Assembly (NCBI GenBank): GCA_947377285.1 | Contig: CANCFT010000012.1 | Span: 1 to 64,000 of the forward strand | Direction: 5' to 3' | DNA length: 64,000 bases | DNA from: Bacteriovoracaceae bacterium | GTDB taxonomy: Bacteria; Bdellovibrionota; Bacteriovoracia; Bacteriovoracales; Bacteriovoracaceae | In this document: in pieces, positions 15,838 through 25,140 of the stretch | Layout: each line of letters starts with the position of its first letter | Numbering within the stretch: position 1 is the stretch's first letter | Notes under the pieces: model-generated | The model's input: only the letters and a program-made list of their open reading frames with translations | What the model was told of the DNA's origin: nothing | Databases searched by the model: none | Position numbers and translations under genes: made by a program

Positions 15838-16305
15838 TTATGAAAAAGAAATCTGTCTTAAAGCTTCGTAAGCAGCAGCCGTCGCAGCGTTAGCGAGATT
15901 AAGGGAACGAATATGTTCCGAATTCATAGGCAAAGTCACAAGCTGATTCTTAAATTGATCTTTGATTTTAGAATCGAGTCCTTTTGTTTCTGAACCAAAA
16001 ACGAGATAGCAGTCTTTTTTTAATTCTGCGTGAAAAAGTGGTTTAGTGGCAAAACGTGAAAAAAGAAATAATTGATCATTACTAGGATTTTCTTTAGCGA
16101 TAAAATCTTCCCAGCTTTCAAAGATTTTAAGGTTAACATATTTCCAATAATCAAGGCCCGCTCTTCTGACTGCTTTTTCATCAATATCAAAAGCGAGAGG
16201 TTTTATGAGAATTAGTTCTAAATCAAGAGCAACGCAAGTGCGCCCGATACTCCCGGTATTACCGGGAATTTCAGGCGCGACTAATACGATTTTAAAATTA
16301 GACAT
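15838..16305 (-). CDS. trmL: tRNA (cytidine/uridine-34-2'-O)-methyltransferase TrmL
   Basis: 155 residues, a single SPOUT (SpoU) domain. Seen: VLVAPEIPGNTGSIGRTC at the start, VFGSETKGLD (about 103-112) and the knot motif LPMNSEHIRSLNLANAATAAAYEALRQ at the end. TrmL 2'-O-methylates the wobble base of two tRNA-Leu isoacceptors. Its start overlaps the pepA stop by 8 bases, so the two are co-translated. Confidence 0.93.
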   Translation of the reverse strand: MSNFKIVLVAPEIPGNTGSIGRTCVALDLELILIKPLAFDIDEKAVRRAGLDYWKYVNLKIFESWEDFIAKENPSNDQLFLFSRFATKPLFHAELKKDCYLVFGSETKGLDSKIKDQFKNQLVTLPMNSEHIRSLNLANAATAAAYEALRQISFS

Positions 16306-17839
16306 TTTTTAAGTAATCAACAAGAGTTCTGATAATTAAACCAGAACCACCTTTTGCTGGACAGTATGAAAGGTGACCTTGAGAGTCTCCAATGCCTGCG
16401 ATATCAAGATGGGCCCAAGCGATTTCTGGTTCAACGAAGTATTCAATGAACGCAGCACCTTTAGCAGATCCACCGAAACCATTTGAGCCGATGTTTTTTA
16501 AATCAGCGACTAGTGCTTTCATATCATTTTTATGTTCGTCTATGATCGGAAGTTGCCACATGTATTCGTCTGCATTTTTAGCTGACTTTAAAAGTGAGTC
16601 GGCAAGTTTTTGATTGTTAGAGAACAATCCACAAACTTCGCTTCCTAAAGCGACTAGTACTGCTCCAGTTAGTGTTGCACAGTCAATAAGTGCATCTGGC
16701 TTGTTGTCACAAGCATAGTTAACAACGTCGCCAAGAACTAAGCGTCCTTCAGCATCAGTGTTTAATATTTCAACTGTTTTACCATTTCTAGCAGTGACGA
16801 TTGAGTCAGGCATTGTTGCTAAGTGGTTAACAGCATTGTCTGTGATTCCAAGGTAGCAAGAAATTTTTACTGGAAGTTGTAACAGTGCAGCAGCTCTAAA
16901 AGCAGCATAAACAGTTGCTGAGCCGGCCATATCAAATTTCATATTCATCATTGAGGCACCAGGCTTTAATGAATATCCACCAGTATCAAATGTTAATCCT
17001 TTACCAACTAGAGCGATGTGTTTTGTTTTTGCAGTAGCTTTTGGGGGAGTGTAAGTTAAATGAACCAAGCGTGGCTCAAAAGCAGATCCTGCGTTAACTG
17101 AAAGAAACATTCCCATTTTTTCTTTCTTAAGTTCTGCTTTACCAAGAACCTTAATTTTAACATGCTTAAGATTTTTAACGTCTTTTTCAATTTCTTTAGC
17201 GTAAGTTTCTGAGTTTAAAATATTTGGTGCTTCATTCACGAAATCACGAGCAACTTTAATACATTCACCCATAGCATGAGCTTCATTGATAGCAGCTTCA
17301 AATTTTTTGGCTTGAGTTTTCTTTTCGTTTGTTGCCAGTGTGATGCTTTGAAGTTTTGCTTTTTTCTTAACAGCTAAATGACGATCAAAAGCATACGAAA
17401 CCATGTGAAGAGATTCAACCATTGCAGAAATAGTTTCTTCAGCATGACCTTTAACTAAAAATCCATCAATATGAATTGTTGCATCTTCGTATTTACCTGA
17501 AACTGCTTTATATGTAGTTGCGATTTGTCGTCTTACAATTTCTTTTGTGAGTTTTGTTTTATCACCAAGGCCCACGATAAGAGCAGTTGCCCCACTTAAC
17601 ATCGTGATAGAAAACATTTCACCACATTCAGCTTTGTAATGTTTTGATGCAACAGAATGTTCAAATGATTCTGCTAACTCAGCTGACCAGTGAGAGTGGG
17701 ATAAAACTTTGTCAGTTTTTTTTGTAGTTTTAGCATCTAGTTTTTTAGTTGTTTTACTTTCTTGCACTTTATTAAAACAAGAAAAAATGTGAAGCTCGGT
17801 ACCTGATTGTTTTGCTTCAAAACTTAAATTAATTTTCAT
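16298..17839 (-). CDS. pepA: Leucyl aminopeptidase, M17 family (PepA)
   Basis: 513 residues. The N-terminal regulatory domain is at 1-180 and the catalytic domain at about 190-513. Metal- and substrate-binding blocks are GKGLTFDTGGYSLKPG (279-294), MKFDMAGS (300-307) and the signature NTDAEGRL (360-367). It is a cytosolic di-metal enzyme that removes N-terminal residues from peptides and, in some bacteria, binds DNA. It is divergent from the LptF/LptG gene across a 66-base gap and overlaps trmL downstream. Peptide turnover would fit a cell that digests prey protein. Confidence 0.95.
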   Translation of the reverse strand: MKINLSFEAKQSGTELHIFSCFNKVQESKTTKKLDAKTTKKTDKVLSHSHWSAELAESFEHSVASKHYKAECGEMFSITMLSGATALIVGLGDKTKLTKEIVRRQIATTYKAVSGKYEDATIHIDGFLVKGHAEETISAMVESLHMVSYAFDRHLAVKKKAKLQSITLATNEKKTQAKKFEAAINEAHAMGECIKVARDFVNEAPNILNSETYAKEIEKDVKNLKHVKIKVLGKAELKKEKMGMFLSVNAGSAFEPRLVHLTYTPPKATAKTKHIALVGKGLTFDTGGYSLKPGASMMNMKFDMAGSATVYAAFRAAALLQLPVKISCYLGITDNAVNHLATMPDSIVTARNGKTVEILNTDAEGRLVLGDVVNYACDNKPDALIDCATLTGAVLVALGSEVCGLFSNNQKLADSLLKSAKNADEYMWQLPIIDEHKNDMKALVADLKNIGSNGFGGSAKGAAFIEYFVEPEIAWAHLDIAGIGDSQGHLSYCPAKGGSGLIIRTLVDYLKNV

Positions 17840-17905
17840 AAGAACTCCATTGGCTCAAGGAAATGATATTAAAAAAATCATAATGGGGCTAAAATAGCAC
17901 AATCT

Positions 17906-19066
17906 ATGCTAAAAGTAACTACTCGGTATTTGGCTTCCTCATTTATTCCACCCTTTGTGATGGGGTTCATTTTTTTCGTCGCATTCTTAATTACATTTTA
18001 CATGTTTCGAATTATTGGCTTAATCGTCAATAAGGGCGTCGATCTAATGACAGTATTGTCGATGGTGACAAATTTAAGTGTTTCTTTCTTTCCCCTGGCC
18101 GCCCCACTTGCCGCTTTTTTTGCAACTATTTTCACCCTTAATAAGCTTAGTGAAGATTCTGAAATCATTGCGATGCGCTCTTTTGGAATGAGTAAGTTTA
18201 AAATATTCACCCCGTTTCTTGTTACGAGCTTGTTAATCGCTTTTACCATCCATTCTTTGAATGGAATATTCATTCCAAAGGCCAATGCCGCTTTTAAAAA
18301 CACAGTGGTAAAATTAACTTCAGCTGGGGTATTAACCAGTATCAAATCAGGACAATTTTTTACAGAAATTCCTAATGCCACACTTTTTGCTGAAGATGTC
18401 ACAGAGGATGGAAATAATTTTAAGGGCGTCTTTCTCCAGGTTATAGATAAATCACGATTACAGCAGAGAATTATTTTTGCCAACACAGGCTCCCTTATAA
18501 AAATATATGCAGATCAATGGCATGCTCCAAGTCTAAGACTACATTTAAACGAAGGAAATATTATTAAAATTGATGAATCCGGCTCTCAAGTAGAGAAGGT
18601 CTTATTTAAGGAATATGATTTCCCCGTTTTTAATTCAGAGCTTGCTATGACTATGCTCGATAAAGATAGTATGAAAACAAATTCAGAATTATTAGAAATA
18701 ATAGATCTAAAAATAGCAAAATACAGTGATGCTCAATCTGCTCAAAAACTTCCAAATGAATTAGAAGATTTAAAAAAATCTTATTTTAAAACTCAAGTAG
18801 AGCTTTATTCTCGCTATGCAGTTTTTCCTCAAATTATTTTATTTGTTTTTCTTGGATTTACATTGGGAATTACACGAGGAAGAGGAGGGGGAAATAATTC
18901 GGTAAAAGCACTTATTATTATGGTTGGTTATTATATTGTTTATTTTTTCTTAATTAGTTTAGCCCAAAAAGCAAAAATAGATCCAGCGCTTGCTAATTTT
19001 ACTCCGAGTGTAATTTTACTCGGAGTTGCGACATATTTTTATAAAAAATTAGATTGGATTGGTTAA
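17906..19066 (+). CDS. LptF/LptG family LPS-export permease
   Basis: 386 residues. N-terminal membrane helices (about 13-115), a periplasmic beta-jellyroll region (about 130-280), then three C-terminal helices from about 300: the classic YjgP/YjgQ layout. Seen: SFFPLAAPLAAFFATIFTLNKLSEDSEIIAMRS with the coupling helix, and GILTSIKSG-type strands. With LptB it extracts LPS from the inner membrane. Only one of the LptF/LptG pair is here, so I do not choose between them. A TAAAAT box at 17888 lies only about 12 bases before the ATG, which suggests a very short leader. It converges on the RodZ-like gene, 4 bases apart. Confidence 0.9.
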   Translation: MLKVTTRYLASSFIPPFVMGFIFFVAFLITFYMFRIIGLIVNKGVDLMTVLSMVTNLSVSFFPLAAPLAAFFATIFTLNKLSEDSEIIAMRSFGMSKFKIFTPFLVTSLLIAFTIHSLNGIFIPKANAAFKNTVVKLTSAGVLTSIKSGQFFTEIPNATLFAEDVTEDGNNFKGVFLQVIDKSRLQQRIIFANTGSLIKIYADQWHAPSLRLHLNEGNIIKIDESGSQVEKVLFKEYDFPVFNSELAMTMLDKDSMKTNSELLEIIDLKIAKYSDAQSAQKLPNELEDLKKSYFKTQVELYSRYAVFPQIILFVFLGFTLGITRGRGGGNNSVKALIIMVGYYIVYFFLISLAQKAKIDPALANFTPSVILLGVATYFYKKLDWIG

Positions 19067-19070
19067 CAAA

Positions 19071-20519
19071 CTAGATATTTTCTACCGCTTTTTTCATTGG
19101 ATTTTCAGGTTGCTTGTCTTTTAATTTTTCTTTAAATCTTTCTTGAGTTCGTTCTTGAACTTTTTCTTGTCCATTCTCCTGAACTTTTTCCTGAATTTTT
19201 TCTAAATCTTTTACAATTTCTTTAACTTTTAATTTTTCAAGAGATTTAGCACGACTTTTCTTTGGGGCTGTCGCAGAAGGGGTTGGCATATCAGTTGCAA
19301 TTGGTGTTCCAGAAGCATTCTCAGGAATAGTTTTAGCTGAGCCAGGATTTAATTTTTGATTAGCCTTAACAAAATCATCACTCGTTAAAACTGTGCCATC
19401 TTTTTGAAAAACAAAAAGGGGAGTCATGAATTTTGATTTGATTTCTTCGGGAAAAACGAGATTTTTAATACTACTTTTTGAATTAAAAGAAATCAGCTTA
19501 TTGTTATAAAAAACTTTAATTGTTTTAGTATTTCCTAAAAATAATCTAATTTTTTCACCGCGAATAAAGACACTTCTTCCTTGTCTTAAAACATATTTTT
19601 TAATTTCTTTTTCATCAACTTTATACGTTATCCAAGAGTCACCGTCAGTTGCATTGATAAAGATATTTTCAACACCTTTTACGACTCTAACTTTGTAGCG
19701 AGATGGGAAAATTTCGTCTAATTTTGCCCCAGTGATTGTACTGTCTTCAGTGAATTGTTTTTCTATGGATGATATATTTTTTAAACTTACATCATTTATT
19801 AAGACTTCAGTTTTGGGATTATTATCTTTTTTATCTTGAATAAGATTTACCTTCATCGTTGAAACTTGTGCTAATTCTGCTTCGACTGATTTCGGAATAA
19901 CTTTTGGAACAATTGCCTTCGGTGCTGGCTTAATTTTTTGATGAATTGTGCTAAACACTTGCGGTAATTTTAAATGCTCTTCAGCGGAGCGGTCGATAAT
20001 ATTTTTAATATTAAATCCAACAACCCCCAATATAAAAATGGTGACTGCAGCAATCGCTAAAAAAGAAGTTGAAGATGCAGTCACGTTGCGAACGGCTTCA
20101 AGCGGAGTGGCGGCCATTGACGTTAGTGTATTCCTAGCAGTTTCATTTCTCATTTCAACATTGGGAACTTCTGCTTTTGAATTCTTATTTTGACGATTGT
20201 AAGTAGATTCTAAAACAAACATGGCCACATCTTGCTTTATCCCTAAGATTTTAGCTGCAGATTTAACAAATCCTCTGACGTATGTTTTGCTTGGAAGTTG
20301 ATTTAATTCATTGTTTTCTAGATGTTCCAGTAGACCCATATGAATTTTAGTTTGCTGAGAAATGGTCTTTAGATTGACACCTTTTTCTTCGCGTTTAGAG
20401 CGAAGGAGATCACCTATTGAGATATTAGCGTAGGGATTATCATCCGCTTCAAAAGCCTGTAGTTCAGGTGAAGGTGGGTTATTTTCATTTAATGTAGTGT
20501 CGTTTGTTTCTTCAGTCAT
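19071..20519 (-). CDS. rodZ: RodZ-like cytoskeletal HTH membrane protein
   Basis: 482 residues. The cytoplasmic HTH_25 domain (about 34-110) reads LRSKREEKGVNLKTISQQTK, then PSKTYVRGFVKSAAKILGI. A single membrane helix follows (about 150-172, FLAIAAVTIFILGVVGFNI). The periplasmic RodZ C-terminal/DUF4115-type beta domain lies at about 270-350. The tail after about 430 is unusual: a charged, repetitive coil (KIQEKVQENGQEKVQER...). RodZ links MreB to the membrane and helps set rod shape. The following gene, 7 bases downstream, encodes a TPR lipoprotein; a similar neighbourhood (pilF/tgl, rodZ) occurs in other Proteobacteria. Confidence 0.75.
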   Translation of the reverse strand: MTEETNDTTLNENNPPSPELQAFEADDNPYANISIGDLLRSKREEKGVNLKTISQQTKIHMGLLEHLENNELNQLPSKTYVRGFVKSAAKILGIKQDVAMFVLESTYNRQNKNSKAEVPNVEMRNETARNTLTSMAATPLEAVRNVTASSTSFLAIAAVTIFILGVVGFNIKNIIDRSAEEHLKLPQVFSTIHQKIKPAPKAIVPKVIPKSVEAELAQVSTMKVNLIQDKKDNNPKTEVLINDVSLKNISSIEKQFTEDSTITGAKLDEIFPSRYKVRVVKGVENIFINATDGDSWITYKVDEKEIKKYVLRQGRSVFIRGEKIRLFLGNTKTIKVFYNNKLISFNSKSSIKNLVFPEEIKSKFMTPLFVFQKDGTVLTSDDFVKANQKLNPGSAKTIPENASGTPIATDMPTPSATAPKKSRAKSLEKLKVKEIVKDLEKIQEKVQENGQEKVQERTQERFKEKLKDKQPENPMKKAVENI

Positions 20520-20526
20520 AATTTTT

Positions 20527-21399
20527 TTAAAAGTTAGGTGATTCTATTGTTTTAGATTCTTTAATTACTTCAGTTTGAAAGTTTCCATTTGCTGATTGTT
20601 CACGCAATTCAGAAGATATTTTTTTTAATTGAATATTTGCTAAAGAGTTGAAGCGAGTTTTTGGGAATTTTTCAATAATCATTTTTAATTTAGCGCGAGA
20701 TTCTTCAAATCGGTTTAGATTCATAAGGGCAAGTGCTTGCTGATAGTGCGGGGCCGGCTCATTTACACAAGTTCCTTTAGCTGACTCTTGAAATGAACTT
20801 AGGGCCTGTTTAAATTTATATTCTTCTAAGTAAAGTTCACCTAATTTAAAATGGCCTTGGCAATATTCATCTCTTTCTTTAACAGATTTAAGTAGAAATT
20901 CAAAAGCGCTTGCTCTGTCACCCTCTTTGAGTGAAAGGATACCGAGATTAAAATAGTTTCTAAATTGGTTTAAGTAAGTTAAGTCTTCAAGTACGGCCGT
21001 GAATTGCACTCTCGCTTCTTTGAGACGATTTAATTCCATATATAGAGAGCCTAAATTAACTCTTGCATCAGAATTTTTGTTATCAAGTGAAATTGCTTTT
21101 AATAATTCTTTTTCTGCTAATACTGGCTGCTCACGAAAGTAGTACGCCATGCCAAGATTGTTTCGTACTAATGAATCATTTGGGTCAAATTCTTTTGCTT
21201 TAACTAAGTTGATTAAAGCTTGGGAATAATTTTTTTTAACTAATTCATTAGTTCCTTGCCCATAATAAATTTCAGCTTTTTTTTGTTCTGAGGATTTTTC
21301 TGCTAATTCATTTGTTGAGCACGAGGCAAGTAGAAGTGTCGCGAAAGCAAATGCTCCAAAAAATCCATGGCGCTTAATACATTTTAAAGTATTTTTCAT
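20527..21399 (-). CDS. TPR-repeat lipoprotein (PilF/Tgl-like)
   Basis: 290 residues. Lipobox LLASC gives a lipidated Cys near 27. It holds about six tetratricopeptide repeats between 45 and 265, with classic pairs such as NNLGMAYYFREQPVLAEKEL and VNLGSLYMELNRLKEARVQF. The size and repeat pattern match PilF/PilW/Tgl pilotins that help PilQ secretin assembly, but generic TPR lipoproteins look alike, so the role is inferred. It shares a strand with rumA-like and rodZ-like neighbours. A hairpin (21422-21428 with 21444-21450) at the end of the upstream gene may reduce read-through into it. Confidence 0.7.
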   Translation of the reverse strand: MKNTLKCIKRHGFFGAFAFATLLLASCSTNELAEKSSEQKKAEIYYGQGTNELVKKNYSQALINLVKAKEFDPNDSLVRNNLGMAYYFREQPVLAEKELLKAISLDNKNSDARVNLGSLYMELNRLKEARVQFTAVLEDLTYLNQFRNYFNLGILSLKEGDRASAFEFLLKSVKERDEYCQGHFKLGELYLEEYKFKQALSSFQESAKGTCVNEPAPHYQQALALMNLNRFEESRAKLKMIIEKFPKTRFNSLANIQLKKISSELREQSANGNFQTEVIKESKTIESPNF

Positions 21400-21442
21400 T
21401 TAGAACCTCATATCCTAAAAGACGAGTAAACTAGTGATTATT

Positions 21443-22603
21443 CTACTCGTTAAGTTTTCTTCTTGTAAATATGCCTATCGTTTCAAAGTGTTGAGTTGAA
21501 GGAAATAAGTCAAACAATTCTAAACTTTGAAGTTCGTAATTTTTTAAGATGGGCATCGTGTCTCTAGCAAAACTTGTTGCCTGACAAGCAATGTAAATGA
21601 ATCCATCTGGTTTAAATTCAGCTAAAAATTCGTGTAGATTTTTGAGTCCCGATCTTGGTGGGTCAATAATTAACCAATTTGGACGTGGTATTCCATGTGT
21701 CTTTAATCCAATTAAAGATTTAATGGCCGATTTATCGTAAAGATCGCAAGAATAAAATTTTTGATGTCCATTGGCTTCAGGTGGAGTGCGGTATTTATCG
21801 ACAACTAAAGTAGTATTTCTAAATTTTGCCGTTAAGTTCCCATTTCCGCCAAATAAATCATAAACGATGGCCTTCGCAGGAATAACTTGGTCAGCTTTCT
21901 TTTTGACCCATTCTCGAAGTTTTTCATTCATTTCAAAATTGACTTGAGTGAATCCGCCATTGGCATAATTGCGATTGATCGATATTTGGACATTATGTCC
22001 TTCGCGTTTATCATTTTCTTTTGCATAAAGTTCGATATGACCAATTGGTGGCTCTTTTGCTAAAAGATTAAGCCAAGAATTTTCTGCATATAATGCTCGA
22101 AGTTCATAAGCGATGCTTGGAGCAGTGATTAAGCAATTTGGAACGGGAATAATTTGCATTAGAGCATCTTGGAGGCCCAAAAGTTTTTTCTTTTTATCGT
22201 AGTGAAGTTGGATGCGGTTTCGATAACTCAATCGTCGTGGGGCACCATGAATTGTAATAGGGACTTCTGGGAATTTAAATAAATGGCGAGTGAGTGCCAA
22301 TTTTTTATATTCGAGTTCTTTTTCATATGTTGTGTGTTGATAATCACACCCATTGCATTGATTGAAATGGACACATTCCGGAACCTGTCGCTCCGGAGAA
22401 GGTTTGGTTATTTCAATTAACTTTGCGAATTGAACACCTTTTTTTACTGAATAAATTTCAGCAGTTCCAACCTCACCAGGGAGAGTTTTTTTAATAAAAG
22501 TCACTTGGCGCTTGATTTCACCACTTTCGGGGTCGGCCCCCTCAGTTTTAAAAACGCCTTGCCCAAGAGGATCAATATGTTCGATGCGAAAGTCTATTTT
22601 CAT
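21443..22603 (-). CDS. RumA/TrmA-type RNA uracil-5-methyltransferase
   Basis: 386 residues from ATG 22603; a longer frame to 22693 would overlap lepA and lacks support. N-terminal TRAM-like strands are followed by four Cys positioned as in the RumA Fe-S cluster (77, 83, 86, 157; CVHFNQCNGC). The SAM-dependent domain has DLFGGNGN (249-256) and DPPRSG (314-319). Catalytic Cys is C340 in YIACQATSFARD and the base E374 in QHFETIG. The normal SCNP around the catalytic Cys is ACQA here. It most likely makes m5U in 23S rRNA or tRNA; the exact site cannot be told. Confidence 0.85.
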   Translation of the reverse strand: MKIDFRIEHIDPLGQGVFKTEGADPESGEIKRQVTFIKKTLPGEVGTAEIYSVKKGVQFAKLIEITKPSPERQVPECVHFNQCNGCDYQHTTYEKELEYKKLALTRHLFKFPEVPITIHGAPRRLSYRNRIQLHYDKKKKLLGLQDALMQIIPVPNCLITAPSIAYELRALYAENSWLNLLAKEPPIGHIELYAKENDKREGHNVQISINRNYANGGFTQVNFEMNEKLREWVKKKADQVIPAKAIVYDLFGGNGNLTAKFRNTTLVVDKYRTPPEANGHQKFYSCDLYDKSAIKSLIGLKTHGIPRPNWLIIDPPRSGLKNLHEFLAEFKPDGFIYIACQATSFARDTMPILKNYELQSLELFDLFPSTQHFETIGIFTRRKLNE

Positions 22604-22672
22604 AATTTCTTCTTTAAGATTTCCTGATTTAATTTCTAATGATATGCTCTTGTGCCCCCTTATACAATCTAA

Positions 22673-24484
22673 ATGCAGGCAATAATGGATCAAAAGTTTA
22701 TCCGCAATTTTTCAATCATCGCTCATATTGACCACGGCAAGTCGACACTCGCCGATCGGATCATGGAAGCAACCTTTGCTGTCAGCAATCGCGAGAAAAA
22801 AGACCGATTACTCGACAATATGGAACTTGAGCGCGAGCGAGGGATAACCATCAAGGCCCAAGCCGTTCGAATTACCTATAAAGCAAAAGATGGGAATACT
22901 TATTATTTTAATTTAATAGATACTCCAGGCCACGTCGATTTCTCCTATGAAGTTTCGAGATCTCTGGCTTCTTGCGATGGTGCTTTGTTAGTTGTTGATG
23001 CCTCTCAAGGTGTAGAAGCTCAGACTTTAGCCAACGTTTATATGGCCATTGACAATAATTTAGAAATTGTCCCAGTTATCAATAAAATCGATCTACCTCA
23101 TGCCGACCCTGAAAAAGTCAAAAAAGAAGTAGAAGACATTATTGGTATTGATACCAGTGATGCTTGTTTAGTTTCAGCTAAAAGTGGTTTGGGAATCGAT
23201 GAGCTTCTTGAAGTAATTGTTCAAAAAATTCCACCTCCAAAAGGGACTCGCGACCATGATCTTCAGGCCCTGATTTTTGACTCTTGGTTTGATAATTACC
23301 AAGGTGTCGTAATTCTCGTTCGAGTTGTCGAAGGAACAATGAAAAGAAAAGATAAAGTCTTTTTGAAAAATGCCGGAATGGAATATGAAATTTTAAAACT
23401 CGGGGTGAACTCACCTTTTTTTACTGAAGTCGACGAGCTTACTGCCGGCGAAGTAGGGATGGTTGTCTGTGGTATTAAAACTATTCGTGACGTTAATGTT
23501 GGCGATACTATTGTTCATGCCAACAAAAAAGAAACTCCAAACGTTCCAGGCTACATGGAAGTCAAACCAATGGTCTTTTGTGGTATTTTTCCTGTTGAGT
23601 CTACTGATTATGAAAATCTTAAAGATGCCTTAGAAAAACTTGCTCTCAACGATGCCTCATTTACTTATGAACCAGAAAGTTCAGCTGCTCTTGGTTTTGG
23701 ATTCCGCTGTGGATTCTTAGGTCTTCTCCATATGAATATTATTCAAGAGCGATTAGAGCGAGAATTCAATTTGCTTTTAATTTCTACTGCCCCTTCTGTA
23801 AGTTATAAAATTTTAAAAAATGATGGTTCTGAAATTACCATTTCAAATCCAAGTGAAATGCCAGACCCAGGACTTATACAATCGATTAGTGAGCCAATGG
23901 TTCAATTAAATATTCATTGCCCCAATGAGTATGTCGGTCGCATGATTACTCTTTGTGAAGAGCGCCGTGGAATTCAGACTGAAATTAAATATATTACCGC
24001 AGAAAGAGTTCAGGTTATCTACGAATTACCATTATCTGAAATGGTTTTTGATTTTTATGACAAACTTAAAGGTCTTACACGTGGATACGCTTCAATGGAT
24101 TATGAGTTCAGAGATTATGCTGTGGCAGACCTAGTGAAAGTTGATATTTTATTGAATGGTGACAATGTTGATGCGTTGTCCATAATATGTCATCGTGACA
24201 ATTCGTTCTATAAAGGTCGTGACCTTGTGCAGAAATTACAAAAATTAATCGATCGTCAACAATTTGATGTTGCAGTTCAAGCAGCAATTGGTGCTAAAAT
24301 AGTGGCGCGAGAGACTGTGAAGGCCTTAAGAAAAAACGTTTTAGCAAAATGTTATGGTGGTGATATTTCTCGTAAGCGTAAACTTCTTGAAAAACAAAAA
24401 GAAGGAAAGAAGCGCATGAAGATGGTTGGTTCAGTAGAGGTTCCGCAAGAAGCATTCCTCGCTGTACTAAAAACGGATGAATAA
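22673..24484 (+). CDS. lepA: Elongation factor 4 (LepA)
   Basis: 603 residues. GTPase motifs: AHIDHGKST (G1), ERGITIKAQ (G2 region), DTPGH (G3), NKIDLP (G4). Domain II, the EF-G-like domains and the LepA-specific C-terminal domain follow ([20 protein letters not shown], then [17 protein letters not shown]). It is a ribosome-associated GTPase that aids initiation and assembly. Two starts are possible: ATG 22673 and ATG 22685. Neither has a good Shine-Dalgarno; TATACAAT (22661-22668) would place transcription start almost on the first ATG, suggesting a leaderless message. Divergent from the RumA-like gene. Confidence 0.97.
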   Translation: MQAIMDQKFIRNFSIIAHIDHGKSTLADRIMEATFAVSNREKKDRLLDNMELERERGITIKAQAVRITYKAKDGNTYYFNLIDTPGHVDFSYEVSRSLASCDGALLVVDASQGVEAQTLANVYMAIDNNLEIVPVINKIDLPHADPEKVKKEVEDIIGIDTSDACLVSAKSGLGIDELLEVIVQKIPPPKGTRDHDLQALIFDSWFDNYQGVVILVRVVEGTMKRKDKVFLKNAGMEYEILKLGVNSPFFTEVDELTAGEVGMVVCGIKTIRDVNVGDTIVHANKKETPNVPGYMEVKPMVFCGIFPVESTDYENLKDALEKLALNDASFTYEPESSAALGFGFRCGFLGLLHMNIIQERLEREFNLLLISTAPSVSYKILKNDGSEITISNPSEMPDPGLIQSISEPMVQLNIHCPNEYVGRMITLCEERRGIQTEIKYITAERVQVIYELPLSEMVFDFYDKLKGLTRGYASMDYEFRDYAVADLVKVDILLNGDNVDALSIICHRDNSFYKGRDLVQKLQKLIDRQQFDVAVQAAIGAKIVARETVKALRKNVLAKCYGGDISRKRKLLEKQKEGKKRMKMVGSVEVPQEAFLAVLKTDE

Positions 24485-24510
24485 GAGCAATAGTTTTTGA
24501 CTAAAGGATT

Positions 24511-25140
24511 ATGATGAACGCCTCGCTTAAAGAGCATTTTTTAAAAGCCCTTGAAATTTACACTCAGGGAAATCATTACGAAACTTTACTTGAAGCCAAG
24601 AAAGAATACTTCACCATTACTGGCCAGGCCAATGATGACGATGATGATTTCGAAGCTCGAATGAATTCATTTAATGAATGGTATGTATTGCAATTTATTT
24701 CTAAAAGAGGAACACGAACAGTTATTAGTGATTACCTCATCAATAACCAAGTCGATGATCAACTTGCGAAATCACTCACAAATGTAAATTATTCACTTTA
24801 TGAGTATACGGGAAAAAATCTTCGTGGGTTTGATGTCCTCTACGATATGCTTCACGATAAAAAAATTCCTCTACCTAAAGGAGAGTCACTTCCCTCAATT
24901 ATTAAAGATGATATTTTTGTTGGCAGAGTTATCTGTAATGAAAATAAAAACTTTTTAATGAGAGGACTTTGTGTCATCCCGAAAGAAGTCCGCTCTATTC
25001 TAAAAAAAGAATGTAAAAAGGTAAGAAAACTTAAAAATCCAGGTGAAGAATTAAAATTCTTACTGAGAATTGAATCTTTTAAAACCAAATGGATTCGCTA
25101 CGGTCACGTAGACGCAACGAAGATTTTTAAATTTGATTAA
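24511..25140 (+). CDS. Hypothetical protein
   Basis: 209 residues; the start is ATG 24511 or the next codon, 24514, behind AAAGGA. Soluble, with an acidic patch (DDDDDFEARMN, about 42-52) and a strand-rich C-terminal half ending WIRYGHVDATKIFKFD. No motif I recognise. It follows lepA by 26 bases and overlaps the glycosyltransferase-like gene by 8 bases, so it likely belongs to one transcript with the polysaccharide genes. Function unknown. Confidence 0.6.
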   Translation: MMNASLKEHFLKALEIYTQGNHYETLLEAKKEYFTITGQANDDDDDFEARMNSFNEWYVLQFISKRGTRTVISDYLINNQVDDQLAKSLTNVNYSLYEYTGKNLRGFDVLYDMLHDKKIPLPKGESLPSIIKDDIFVGRVICNENKNFLMRGLCVIPKEVRSILKKECKKVRKLKNPGEELKFLLRIESFKTKWIRYGHVDATKIFKFD

